A DNA stretch of 39,156 bases from Actinomycetales bacterium (GTDB lineage: Bacteria > Actinomycetota > Actinomycetes > Actinomycetales > Actinomycetaceae). Every line of letters begins with the position of its first letter. Within the stretch, counting starts at the first letter, position 1. Position numbers and translations under genes: made by a program. Shown here in pieces: positions 1-8,120 of the stretch. Below the pieces are notes generated by a model, which saw only the letters and a list, made by a program, of their open reading frames with translations, searched no databases and was not told the origin of the DNA. The stretch spans positions 1-39,156 of the forward strand of contig JADGOQ010000080.1 of assembly GCA_017882885.1 (NCBI GenBank). Reading direction: 5' to 3'.

Positions 1-288
1 CGCGTGAACGACCTCTCCGCCGGCCGCATGACCTGGACCGACGGCATGCTCTACCCCCTCCTCCACCGCCTCGAGCGGCTTGGGCTCGTGGAGGCGAACT
101 GGGGCGAGGGCCCGACCGGGCGCCGTCGGAAGCACTACGCACTGACGCGTGAGGGCACGGCGACCCTCGCGGAGCAGCGCCACCAGTGGGAGGTCGTGAC
201 CGCGACCCTCGATGGCATCTGGAATGACCTCGCCGAGACGGCTGGACGCGCGGTGACCGCGCGACCGGCGGAAGGATGGGCCCGATGA
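1..288 (+). CDS. PadR-family transcriptional regulator, 5' end cut by window
   Basis: The visible 95 codons hold the second half of a PadR winged helix: the segment TDGMLYPLLHRLERLGLVEA is the recognition helix and turn typical of PadR, followed by the wing (GRRRKHYALTREG) and a C-terminal helix. The reading frame is open to the left edge, so the true start lies outside the window; the GTG at position 4 is internal. The stop overlaps the start of the next gene by 4 bases (ATGA at 285-288), so the two are translationally coupled. PadR proteins next to a permease-prefix membrane protein usually repress their own operon. The ligand is unknown. Confidence 0.85.
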   Translation, partial: RVNDLSAGRMTWTDGMLYPLLHRLERLGLVEANWGEGPTGRRRKHYALTREGTATLAEQRHQWEVVTATLDGIWNDLAETAGRAVTARPAEGWAR

Positions 289-1685
289 CCGAGCAGGAGC
301 ACGAGCACGAGTACGGCGAGCGCACCCCGGACCCCGGCCTCGAGGAGCAGATCGCGGCGTGGCGCGGCTTCGTGCAGCGCCGGCGGGGGGTGGCGACCAC
401 CGACGTCGTCGAGCTCGAGGACCACCTCCGCGACCAGGTCGCGGACCTCGAGGCCACCGGCCTGGCAGCGGACGAGGCCTTCCTCGTCGCCGTGAAGCGC
501 CTGGGGAACCTGGACGAGCTCTCCCGCGAGTTCGCCCGCGAGCACTCGGACCGCCTCTGGAAGCAGCTGGTCCTCGGGAACGCCGACGACGACGCCGCCA
601 ACAACCGCGCCGGCCGGACCGACCTGTGGGTGGCCCTCGGCATCGCCGTGGCGGCCGGACTCGCGATCCTCGCACCGCGGCTCTTCGGCCTCGACCTGGA
701 GGAGGACGGCGGCTTCTTCGCCAGGAACGTCGCCGTGTTGGTCCTGCCGTTCCTCGCCGGCTGGTTCGCGTGGCGGCGGCGGCCGGGTGCGGGGACCATC
801 GCGGTGATCGCCGGCATCTTCGTGCTCGGGGCGGTGTTCGCCAACGTCTATCCCTTCGGCGGCTACCACCACACCGAGGCGCTCGCCGCCATCCACCTCC
901 CGGTCCTCCTGTGGCTCGTGGTGGGCGTGGCGTACACCGGCGGGGACTGGCGCTCCGCCCCGCGCCGCATGGACTTCCTCCGCTTCACCGGGGAGTGGGC
1001 GATCTACTACGCCCTCATCGCCCTGGGCGGTGGTGTGTTGCTCGGCCTCACGCTGGGGGCGTTCAGCGCCATCGGGCTCGACGCCGAACGCGTCGCCATC
1101 GAGTGGATCCTCCCCGCCGGAGCCGCGGGCGCGGTCATCGTCGCGGCCTGGCTGGTGGAGGCCAAGCAGGCCGTGATCGAGAACATGGCGCCCGTGCTCA
1201 CGAAGGTGTTCACCCCGCTCACCACGTTGCTGCTGCTCACGTTCCTCGCCGCGATGGTCCTGACGGGCAACCCCATCGACGCCAACCGCGACTTCCTCAT
1301 CCTCTTCGATCTGGTGCTCGTCCTGACGCTCGCGCTGCTGCTCTACTCGATCTCCGCGCGCGATCCGTTCGCGCCCCCCGGGCTGTTCGACCGGCTGCAA
1401 CTGGTGCTGCTCGTCAGCGCCCTCGTGGTGGACCTGTTGATGCTCACTGCCATGGTGGGCCGGATCTCGGAGTTCGGCTTCAGCCCCAACAAGACCGCGG
1501 CCCTGGGCCTCAACCTCATCCTGCTCGCGAACCTCTCCTGGGCCGCGTGGCTGCAGCTTGGCTTCCTCCGCGGGCGCCGGCCCTTCGCCGTGCTGGAGCA
1601 GTGGCAGACCGCCTACCTCCCGGTGTACGCCGCGTGGGCCGCGGTCGTGGTGGTCGCCTTCCCGCCGGTGTTCGACTTCGCTTGA
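285..1685 (+). CDS. Permease-prefix-domain membrane protein
   Basis: 466-residue integral membrane protein. Residues about 15-85 form a soluble helical domain (EEQIAAWRGFVQRRR, then a VAVKRLGNLDELSREFA segment) that matches the permease prefix domain 1 found beside PadR regulators. About ten hydrophobic segments follow, ending at VVVVAFPPVFDFA. I chose the ATG at 285 over the in-frame ATG at 276 because GGAAGGA at 270-276 is well spaced for 285 and because it gives an ATGA overlap with the PadR gene. No transporter catalytic motif is visible, so the substrate cannot be stated. The PadR-prefix pair suggests an envelope-stress or drug-responsive unit; that is inference. Confidence 0.75.
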   Translation: MTEQEHEHEYGERTPDPGLEEQIAAWRGFVQRRRGVATTDVVELEDHLRDQVADLEATGLAADEAFLVAVKRLGNLDELSREFAREHSDRLWKQLVLGNADDDAANNRAGRTDLWVALGIAVAAGLAILAPRLFGLDLEEDGGFFARNVAVLVLPFLAGWFAWRRRPGAGTIAVIAGIFVLGAVFANVYPFGGYHHTEALAAIHLPVLLWLVVGVAYTGGDWRSAPRRMDFLRFTGEWAIYYALIALGGGVLLGLTLGAFSAIGLDAERVAIEWILPAGAAGAVIVAAWLVEAKQAVIENMAPVLTKVFTPLTTLLLLTFLAAMVLTGNPIDANRDFLILFDLVLVLTLALLLYSISARDPFAPPGLFDRLQLVLLVSALVVDLLMLTAMVGRISEFGFSPNKTAALGLNLILLANLSWAAWLQLGFLRGRRPFAVLEQWQTAYLPVYAAWAAVVVVAFPPVFDFA

Positions 1686-1779
1686 CGACGACGGCGGGCG
1701 GCAACGGCGCCGGGCGGGCGGCAACGGCGGCGGGCGGGCGACGACGACGACGGCGGGCGGCAACGGCGCCGGGCGGGCG
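1684..1779 (+). repeat. GC-rich tandem repeats after the membrane protein gene
   Basis: The 152-base gap before plsC is filled from the stop codon onward by repeats. GACGACGGCGGGCGGCAACG followed by GCGCCGGGCGGGC appears at 1687-1719 and again at about 1747-1779, with a partial third copy (GGCAACGGCGGCGGGCGGGC) between them. The pattern looks like slippage-derived tandem duplication. No gene is apparent in it. Confidence 0.7.
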
Positions 1780-1837
1780 CCGTCGCCGCCGCACAGCGCG
1801 CTCGCCCGGCTAGAGTTCCCACCATGGAGGCCTGCTG

Positions 1838-2467
1838 ATGTCCCGCCCGATGCCTATCCGCCGCGCGCTGGCGCGCGCCGCCCTGAAGGTCACCCGGTGG
1901 CGCACCGTGGGGGAGGTGCCGCGCAGTGGGATCCTCGTCGGCGCGCCGCACAGCTCGAACTGGGACTGGGTGGCCACGCTGACGCTGCTCTGGTCCGCCG
2001 GCGTGCGGCCCCGCGTGCTCGTGAAGCAGGAGCTGTACCGCGGACCGCTTGCGTGGCTGTTCCGGGCCACCGGCGGTATCCCCGTCGACCGGAAGCACCC
2101 AGGCCGGCTGGTCGACAACCTTGCCAAGCAGGCGAAGGCTGACAAGTCCTTCCTGATCGTGCTCGCTGCCGAGGGCACCCGCAGTAAGGGCACGCACTGG
2201 AAGTCCGGCTTCTACCGGCTGGCGCAGCAGACCGGGCTGCCGGTTTCTCTCGGGTTCATCGACGGCCCGAGCCGCACCCTGGGCTTCGGCCCCACCCTGC
2301 ACGTCACGGGGGATGTGCGGGCCGACATGGACAAGGTCCGCGCGTTCTACGCCGACAAGCATGGCATCCATCCCGAGAAACGGACCGAGCCGCGGCTGCG
2401 CGAGGAGGACCGCGGCGAGGAGGACCGCGGCGAGGAGGACCGCGGCGAGGACGCGGGGCAGTCATGA
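1838..2467 (+). CDS. plsC: 1-acyl-sn-glycerol-3-phosphate acyltransferase family protein
   Basis: 209-residue PlsC/LPLAT-family acyltransferase that would transfer an acyl chain to lysophosphatidate (or a related lipid) at the membrane. The HX4D motif is present as HSSNWD (about residues 34-39) and motif III as EGTRSKG (about residues 112-118), with the GGIPVDR segment between them. GGAGG at 1826-1830 lies 7 nt before the ATG. The C-terminus carries an unusual charged tail in which a 15-bp unit (2402-2446) is repeated three times, encoding EEDRG each time. The stop overlaps the next ATG (ATGA), so the following small gene is probably co-translated. The symbol is by family; the exact acyl acceptor is not shown by the sequence. 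Confidence 0.85.
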   Translation: MSRPMPIRRALARAALKVTRWRTVGEVPRSGILVGAPHSSNWDWVATLTLLWSAGVRPRVLVKQELYRGPLAWLFRATGGIPVDRKHPGRLVDNLAKQAKADKSFLIVLAAEGTRSKGTHWKSGFYRLAQQTGLPVSLGFIDGPSRTLGFGPTLHVTGDVRADMDKVRAFYADKHGIHPEKRTEPRLREEDRGEEDRGEEDRGEDAGQS

Positions 2468-2802
2468 GCACGGATCCCACCCGCGAGTCCCTCGAGGCCA
2501 TCGCCGCGGAGAAGGCGTTCTTCGAAGGCCGGGACCACGCCCGCATCGCCGAACTGGCCGACCGGCTCGACCTCGACTCCCTCGCCGCCCTCGACCGTCT
2601 CGCCGCGCACATCGCCAAGCGCGCCATCCGGCAGGCCGCCATCACCGAGAAACTGATCGAGGAGAAGGACCCGCAGGCTGCCGTCTCGGCTGCTCACACC
2701 TCGGCTCTCGCGCAGATCTCCCACGCGCTGACCGCTCGCGCCACCTACATCGACGGCGTCCTGCAGCGCGTCGAGTTCGAGGAGGGCATGTTCGAGGGGT
2801 AG
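2464..2802 (+). CDS. Small helical protein of unknown function
   Basis: 112-residue, acidic, almost entirely helix-forming protein without signal peptide, membrane segment or cysteine. I do not recognise a family. Sequence such as SLEAIAAEKAFFEGRDHARI and LDSLAALDRLAAHIAKRAIR suggests an amphipathic helical bundle. It starts inside the last codons of plsC (ATGA overlap at 2464-2467), so it is almost certainly co-transcribed and coupled with the acyltransferase. Coding potential is supported by this coupling and by strong GC3 bias. A partner or regulator of the acyltransferase is possible, but nothing in the sequence proves it. Confidence 0.65.
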   Translation: MSTDPTRESLEAIAAEKAFFEGRDHARIAELADRLDLDSLAALDRLAAHIAKRAIRQAAITEKLIEEKDPQAAVSAAHTSALAQISHALTARATYIDGVLQRVEFEEGMFEG

Positions 2803-2952
2803 GCGGCGCGCGAGCGATTCCGCCCCTGGATCGCGCCCTCGAGTGAGGCGTTTGGCCTGGTCCCCTACCACCAAGGGCGCCCCAGCATGCTCCGGGTCCC
2901 CGCCTGCCCGCGCATTCGCCTCCCCCATCCGTGCCCTCGGCCCCCTCCCCGA

Positions 2953-3079
2953 TGGCAACCGATACGCCCGCGAAGTTGCCAACGACGTTGTATCGCCAGT
3001 TGGTGGAATCGCTCTCCGGACTGAGCGGAATGGCGCCGAGAGGCGATACGCAGCGGCGACGTTGTATCGCCAGGTGGTG
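2953..3079 (+). repeat. Dispersed palindromic element, copy A
   Basis: Begins with TGGCAACCGATACG (2953-2966), 8 bases, then GTTGCCA (975-981 of that kilobase). A first hairpin pairs CGATAC (2960-2965) with GTATCG (2990-2995). A second pairs GGCGATAC (3042-3049) with GTATCGCC (3064-3071). Aligned by eye with the reverse complement of copy B it shares the ends, both hairpins and a middle block (GGAAT..CT..CCGGACTG, then TGGCGCCGA). The rest of the 2803-3212 gap shows no gene. Confidence 0.75.
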
Positions 3080-3212
3080 AGTCCCGGGGAGGTGGAACCG
3101 GTGAGTCCCGGGAGGTGGGTCCTCCCTGTCCACACAATGCCTAGCGGGCCCGTGTCCACACCCCTTCCGCCACGCGAGCGGGGTCGGGTCAGTTCCCAGC
3201 GAGAGTTTGCGC

Positions 3213-4133
3213 ATGCGGCCCGCCTCTCCCCTGCCGAAAAGGCTCGTCACCCTCGGTGTCTTCACCCTCAAGGAGGCGATCGAAGAGGGCGCCCACCCGG
3301 AGCGGCTACGTCGGACGGACGTCATCCGCCTCGGCCAGGGCATCTATGCGATGAACGGCGTGGAGCATGACGATTTCACCATCGCGAAGGCCGTGTGCCG
3401 CTCCCTCCCCGACACATGGGCCTCCCACTGCACGGGCGGGATCGCGCGAGGGCTCACGCTCCCCCAGTCGCTGAAGCTCCAGTTGCCGGAGGTCTCCCGG
3501 CAGCGTCCCGCGAACCTCCCTCGGACGAGCATCGTTCGTGGTCACCGGGCATGCGTCCGGTTGGGAGAGGTGACCCGAATCGACAATATCCCCGTGTCCA
3601 CCCCGGCAAGGGTGTGGCTCGAACTCGCATCGTCGCTCACCATCTTCGAGCTCGTCGAGTTCGGCGACCACCTCGTGAGGCTCCCTCGCCAGACCTTCGA
3701 GGGCCGGACGGAACCCCACGCGACGATCACTCAACTACGGCAGGTCCTGTCATGGCACGGTCGGATGGCAGGAGCGGAGAAGGCACATGCGGCGCTCGGG
3801 TTGATCCGCGTGGGCGCCGACTCGATCAAGGAGACGCACCTGCGCCTCGCGATGGTCGAGGCCGGCCTCCCTGAACCCGAACTGCAGCTCAAGCTGGATC
3901 CGAACGATCCGCATTCCCCGGTCGCTGACCTGGGATACCGCGAGCCTCGCATCGCCATCGACTACGACGGCGAAACCCATTTGACGCCAGAGCAGCAATC
4001 CCGTGACATCCAGCGTGATCGTCGCTTCACGATGGCCGGTTGGCGCCACATCACCGTCAATCGGCACGATGCGGCCGAGGGCTTTCGAACCGTGATCGGG
4101 GATGTTCGGCGCCTCCTGAGCGGCGGTATGTGA
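3213..4133 (+). CDS. AbiEi-antitoxin-domain / DUF559 (Vsr-like) nuclease-fold protein
   Basis: 306-residue cytosolic protein of a type common in actinobacteria. The N-terminal part (about 8-45, RLVTLGVFTLKEAIEEG then IRLGQGIYAMNG) resembles the winged-helix antitoxin domain of AbiEi proteins. The C-terminal 90 residues carry a DUF559-like, very-short-patch-repair nuclease fold: VADLGYREPRIAIDYDGETH (candidate PD-(D/E)XK core with D, then D-x-D-G and H), followed by RDRRFTMAGWRHITVN. No AbiEii toxin gene adjoins it, so a two-gene toxin-antitoxin role is not supported. I prefer the ATG at 3213 (GAGAG 7 nt upstream) over the in-frame TTG at 3207. The gene is bracketed by inverted repeat elements and uses slightly less GC-biased codons than its neighbours, both consistent with transfer. 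The biochemical role is unproven. Confidence 0.75.
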   Translation: MRPASPLPKRLVTLGVFTLKEAIEEGAHPERLRRTDVIRLGQGIYAMNGVEHDDFTIAKAVCRSLPDTWASHCTGGIARGLTLPQSLKLQLPEVSRQRPANLPRTSIVRGHRACVRLGEVTRIDNIPVSTPARVWLELASSLTIFELVEFGDHLVRLPRQTFEGRTEPHATITQLRQVLSWHGRMAGAEKAHAALGLIRVGADSIKETHLRLAMVEAGLPEPELQLKLDPNDPHSPVADLGYREPRIAIDYDGETHLTPEQQSRDIQRDRRFTMAGWRHITVNRHDAAEGFRTVIGDVRRLLSGGM

Positions 4134-4148
4134 GAGACCCGGGGGATA

Positions 4149-4288
4149 CCAATTGGCGATACACCAGTTGGCGATACAGCCACCGGGTGGTGTATCGCCA
4201 ATCGGCGCCACTCTCGTCCAGTCCGGGCAGAATTCCAACGACGCGCGAGACGACCTCTGTGGCAACCTGGTGAGCGTATCGGTTGCCA
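4149..4288 (-). repeat. Dispersed palindromic element, copy B
   Basis: Read on the minus strand it starts TGGCAACCGATACG (4288-4275), then GGTTGCCA, as in copy A. On the plus strand its other end holds two tandem 15-bp units, CCAATTGGCGATACA (4149-4163) and CCAGTTGGCGATACA (4164-4178), followed by an inverted unit TGTATCGCCAATCGG (4191-4205). GGCGATACA/TGTATCGCC form a 9-bp stem extended by CCA/TGG. It fills most of the 206-base gap before putA and could end transcription from either side. Confidence 0.75.
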
Positions 4289-4339
4289 GATGAGCCCCGG
4301 GAGCGGGGGAGGGAGCGGGGGAGGGAGGGGGTCGGCGCC

Positions 4340-7300
4340 CTAGATCACGCCCTCACTGAGCTTGAACGGCGTACCGAACCGGTGGGCCGTGATGCTCACC
4401 GACTGCTCGTGCACGAATGGCAACAGCTCCACGCGCCCCGCCTCCGTGACCGGCCAGGAGTAGATCGCGATGTCCGGGAGTCCTTCGATCGCCCGGGCGA
4501 GCGGCAGCGCGCCCGGCCCCACGAGGCGCACGCGGGCACCCAGCGGCTCCGCCTTGGCCCACGCAGTCGCGGCCACATGCCAGTCGTCATTCGACTCATG
4601 GCGCAGCGTCACGCCGGCCGCGACCATCTTCTGCGTCACCACGCCGGGCACGCGGACCCCCGTGGACAGCGTCAACTCGGCGCCCGCCCGCACACCGGCC
4701 GCCACCACGCGCACCAGGTCCACAAGCTTCTCGCCCTCGTCCACGCGGACCGTCACGGGCGTCGGGAGGTAGCGCAGGATGTTGCGCTCCACCCTGAGCC
4801 CGGTCGGGTCGTGGGTGACGCCGAACTCGCTCGCCCACGCGGCGGCGTCGGAGGCGACGGCGCGCCGCAGGCTCGCGTACTCGGCGGGCTCCAGCACCCC
4901 GCCCGCAGCCTCGACGACGTCGCGCACCGGCCCCGGGAGGTCATCCACCGGGGTGGCGGCGAAGCTGGGCGGCATGATGTCGGGGGCGTCGGCGGGCGTG
5001 GAGGCCCGAGACTCGACGACGTCCGCCGGGCTGGGACCGCCAGTCGCGTCCCCCGGGGAGGCGGCGAAGCTGGGCGGCATGATGTCGGGGGCGTCGGGAG
5101 GGGTGGGGGCCACGGGCAGAGCCGCCTCGGTGTCCACGGGCAGAGCCGCCTCGGTGGGCATTGCCTCGGCCTCGTCGGCCGGCACCGGCTCCCAGGTTCC
5201 CAGCCCGAACAGGTAGTTCGGCCCGCCGGCCTTGCTCCCCGCACCCACGGCGGACCGCTTCCACCCGCCGAATGGCTGGCGCCGCACGATCGCGCCCGTG
5301 ATCACCCGGTTCACGTACAGGTTCCCGGCCTGCACGCCCGCGAGCCACTGCTCCAGCTCGCGCGGGTCCAGCGACTGCAGCCCAGCGGTGAGCCCATAGT
5401 CCACCGCGTTCTGGATCTCGATCGCCTCCTCCAGCGTCTCCGCCGTCATCACGCCCAGGATCGGCCCGAAGTACTCGGTGAGGTGGTACTCGGACCCCGG
5501 CCGCACCCCCGCGCGCACGCCGGGGGACCAGAGCGCTCCCGTCTCGTCCAGCGCCCGCGGCTTCAGCACCCAGTGCTCGCCGTCCCCGAGCGCGGTCAGC
5601 CCGCGCCGCAGCTTCTCGTCCCCGGGAACCACCACCGGCCCCATCTGCGACGACGGGTCCGCCGGCCACGCCACGTGCAGCGAGCGCACCGCGTCCACGA
5701 GCTGGTCGTGGAACCGCCGCGACGTCGCCATCGAGCCCACCAGGATCACCAGCGACCCCGCCGAGCACTTCTGCCCCGCGTGCCCGAACGCGGAGTACAC
5801 CACGTCCTTCACCGCCAGGTCCGGGTCCGCCGACGGCGTCACGATGATCGAGTTCTTCCCGCTCGTCTCGGCCAGCAGCGGCAGGTCGTGCCGCCACGAG
5901 CGGAACAGCTTGGCCGTCTCGTACGACCCCGTCAGGATCACCCGGTCCACCAGCGGATGCGACACCAGGTGCCGTCCCACCGCGCGGTCGGGCGTCTGCA
6001 CCAGCCGCAGCACCTCGCGCGGCACCCCGGCCGCCCACAGCGCCTCGGCGAGCACCGCCCCGGACCGGCGCGCCGGCGTCGCCGGCTTGAAGACGACGGC
6101 GCTCCCCGCCGCCAGCGCCGCCAGCACGCCCCCCGTGGGGATCGCGACCGGGAAGTTCCACGGCGGCGTCACCAGGGTCACCCGGGACGGCACGAACCGC
6201 GCGCCCGCCACCCGCTCGAGCTCGGGCGCGAGCGAGGCGTACCAGTGGCAGAAGTCGATGGCCTCGGAGACCTCGGGGTCGCCCTGGTCGAGGGTCTTGC
6301 CGGCCTCGGACGCGGCCACCTCGAGGAGTTCGGCCCGCCGCAGCCCCAGCTCCACGCCCGCGCGGTGCAGGATCTCGGCCCGCTCAGCCGCCGGGCGCGC
6401 CCCCCACGCGGCCCCGGCGTCCGCCGTCGCCTCGAGGAGCCGATCGATGGCGTCCGTGTCCGGCACGATCGCGGCATCCGCCTCCGCCACCCCCAGCCGC
6501 GAGCCGGGGATACGGCTCACGATCGCGCGCGCCCACGCGCGGTTGCCGGGCAGGATCGGATCGGTGTCCGGGGTGTTGTGGAACCGCCAGTTCCCTTCCC
6601 CGTCCTGGACGACGGCGGCGATCTCCTCCGCCGTCTCGGTGGCCCGGTCCTGGGTCCGGCGCGGGGTGGGGACGGCGTCGTCGACCGCCGCGAGCGAGGC
6701 GAGGAAGCGGTCGCGCTCGCGCGCGAAGACCGCGGAGTCCCCGGCGATGTCGAAGACGCCGGACATGAAGTTCTCCGGCAGGGAGTTCTCCTCGAGCCGC
6801 CGCACGAGGTAGGCGATCGCGACGTCGAACTCCTTCGGATCCACCACCGGCACATAGAGCAGCAGGTGGCCCACCTCGCGGCGCACCACCTCCGCCAGCC
6901 CCGTGGCCATGCCGGCGAGCATCTCGATCTCGACGTCGTCGCGCACGCCCCGTTGCCCGCCCAGCACCCACGCGAGCGCGATGTCGAAGATGTTCTGGCC
7001 CGCGATGCCGAGGTGGATGTTGCGGGTGCGCTCCGGGGTTAGCGACCAGTCCATGACGCGCTTGTAGTTGGTGTCCGTCTCGAGCTTGGTGGGCCAGGTG
7101 GTGAGGGGCCAGTCGTGGAGTTCGGCGTCCACCCGCTCCATGGCGAGGTTCGCGCCCTTGACCAGCCGAACCTTGATGCGCGCGCCGCCGGCTTCGACGC
7201 GCCGCGCCGCCCACTCCTGCAGCTCCATCATCGCGGCGAGCGCGTCCGGCTGGTAGGCCTGCAGCACGATGCCGGCCTCGTGGTGGAGGAGGGCCGGGTA

Positions 7301-8029
7301 GTCCAGCAGCCGCCGGAACACCGTGAGCGTGAGGGCGAGGTCCTTGTAGTCCTCCATGTCCAGGTTGACGAACTTGGGGGTGGACGCGCTCGCCGCGTCG
7401 AGGTAGAACGGCAGCAGGTGCTCCACCGCGTGCTCCACCACCTCGTCGAAGCCCCACGGATTGTGGGGGCCGGTGACGGCGGAGACCTTGAGTGAGAGGT
7501 AGTCGACGTCGTCGCGCGCGAGGAGCCGCGCGTTGGCGGCGAGGCGGCGGGCGGCCTCGCCGTCGCCCAGGACGGCCTCGCCCAACAGGTTCACGTTGAC
7601 GCGGTTGCCGTCCGCGCGGGCCTGGGCGAGGGCGGTGGCGAGGCCCTCGCCGGTGGTGTTGACGATGAGGTCGCCCACGAGCTGGCGGAACACGCGCCGC
7701 GCCGCGGGGACCACCACCTCCGGGGCGGCGACGGCGGCCGGGCCGGCGGCCTTCACCCCGGCGGCGAGGTAGGGCGGGAGGAAGCTCGTGTCGCGGCGCG
7801 CGAGCCGGGCCAGGGTCCGGGCGGCGACGCCGAGGTCCTGGGGGCGGATGACGCCGTCGACGAACCGGACGGTGAACTCGAGCCCTTTCGGGTCCTTGAG
7901 CACCCGGGAGAGCAGGCGGGCGGCGTACTCGATGGGCTGGTCGGCTGACTCGGCCACCCAGCGCCGGGCCAGTTCCACCGCCTCACGGCCGGCCTCGTCA
8001 AGTTCGGTGCGCGCGTCGGTGCGGTCCAT
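4340..8029 (-). CDS. putA: Bifunctional proline dehydrogenase / L-glutamate gamma-semialdehyde dehydrogenase
   Basis: 1229-residue enzyme converting proline to glutamate via FAD-dependent proline dehydrogenase and NAD-dependent aldehyde dehydrogenase modules. The PRODH barrel spans about residues 40-400 (KVRLVKGANLAMERVDAE; RTRNIHLGIAGQNIF). The ALDH module spans about 540-930 (PPWNFPVAIPTGGV; LLAETSGKNS with the general-base Glu; GHAGQKCSAG with the catalytic Cys near 754; FGGWKRSAVGAG). There is no N-terminal DNA-binding domain, so it is not the autorepressing enterobacterial type. A Pro/Ala-rich linker (about 940-1030) holds two copies of a DAPDIMPPSFAA segment from identical 38-bp DNA repeats (4955-4992, 5060-5097), and a C-terminal domain follows. 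Start chosen at 8029: AGGAGG lies 5 nt upstream. Confidence 0.95.
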   Translation of the reverse strand: MDRTDARTELDEAGREAVELARRWVAESADQPIEYAARLLSRVLKDPKGLEFTVRFVDGVIRPQDLGVAARTLARLARRDTSFLPPYLAAGVKAAGPAAVAAPEVVVPAARRVFRQLVGDLIVNTTGEGLATALAQARADGNRVNVNLLGEAVLGDGEAARRLAANARLLARDDVDYLSLKVSAVTGPHNPWGFDEVVEHAVEHLLPFYLDAASASTPKFVNLDMEDYKDLALTLTVFRRLLDYPALLHHEAGIVLQAYQPDALAAMMELQEWAARRVEAGGARIKVRLVKGANLAMERVDAELHDWPLTTWPTKLETDTNYKRVMDWSLTPERTRNIHLGIAGQNIFDIALAWVLGGQRGVRDDVEIEMLAGMATGLAEVVRREVGHLLLYVPVVDPKEFDVAIAYLVRRLEENSLPENFMSGVFDIAGDSAVFARERDRFLASLAAVDDAVPTPRRTQDRATETAEEIAAVVQDGEGNWRFHNTPDTDPILPGNRAWARAIVSRIPGSRLGVAEADAAIVPDTDAIDRLLEATADAGAAWGARPAAERAEILHRAGVELGLRRAELLEVAASEAGKTLDQGDPEVSEAIDFCHWYASLAPELERVAGARFVPSRVTLVTPPWNFPVAIPTGGVLAALAAGSAVVFKPATPARRSGAVLAEALWAAGVPREVLRLVQTPDRAVGRHLVSHPLVDRVILTGSYETAKLFRSWRHDLPLLAETSGKNSIIVTPSADPDLAVKDVVYSAFGHAGQKCSAGSLVILVGSMATSRRFHDQLVDAVRSLHVAWPADPSSQMGPVVVPGDEKLRRGLTALGDGEHWVLKPRALDETGALWSPGVRAGVRPGSEYHLTEYFGPILGVMTAETLEEAIEIQNAVDYGLTAGLQSLDPRELEQWLAGVQAGNLYVNRVITGAIVRRQPFGGWKRSAVGAGSKAGGPNYLFGLGTWEPVPADEAEAMPTEAALPVDTEAALPVAPTPPDAPDIMPPSFAASPGDATGGPSPADVVESRASTPADAPDIMPPSFAATPVDDLPGPVRDVVEAAGGVLEPAEYASLRRAVASDAAAWASEFGVTHDPTGLRVERNILRYLPTPVTVRVDEGEKLVDLVRVVAAGVRAGAELTLSTGVRVPGVVTQKMVAAGVTLRHESNDDWHVAATAWAKAEPLGARVRLVGPGALPLARAIEGLPDIAIYSWPVTEAGRVELLPFVHEQSVSITAHRFGTPFKLSEGVI

Positions 8030-8051
8030 GTCAGCCTCCTGTGAGGCTCTC

Positions 8052-8057
8052 ATTATC
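8052..8057 (-). promoter_or_regulatory. Possible putA -10 box
   Basis: On the minus strand GATAAT (5 of 6 matches to TATAAT) sits 22 bases upstream of the putA start, just before the AGGAGG site. No convincing -35 is seen. Confidence 0.35.
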
Positions 8058-8120
8058 GAGCGCGACCGGCTTCGGTGCGCGGGAAGTGGTGGGAGCCGTG
8101 CCGAGCACCCGCCCTCGCCC

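Larger units (their letters stand above)
2953..4288. mobile_element. Candidate composite unit: DUF559-type gene between inverted repeat copies
   Basis: Copies A (2953-3079, plus orientation) and B (4149-4288, minus orientation) of the dispersed element face each other around a single gene. The outermost 14 bases are exact inverted repeats: TGGCAACCGATACG at 2953 and CGTATCGGTTGCCA ending at 4288. GA precedes the left end and follows the right end, a possible but weak 2-bp target duplication. There is no transposase inside, so the unit would need one in trans. Chance co-insertion of two separate repeats on either side of a gene is the alternative. Confidence 0.45.

Noticed and set aside
3213-4133. 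AbiE-type toxin-antitoxin system
   Set aside because: The AbiEi-like N-terminus is present but no AbiEii nucleotidyltransferase gene adjoins, so the two-gene system is absent.
4283-7042. Very long open frame on the plus strand opposite putA
   Set aside because: Arg/His/Gly-rich and no ribosome site. It is an expected artefact of high-GC coding DNA, while putA on the other strand has full conserved motifs.
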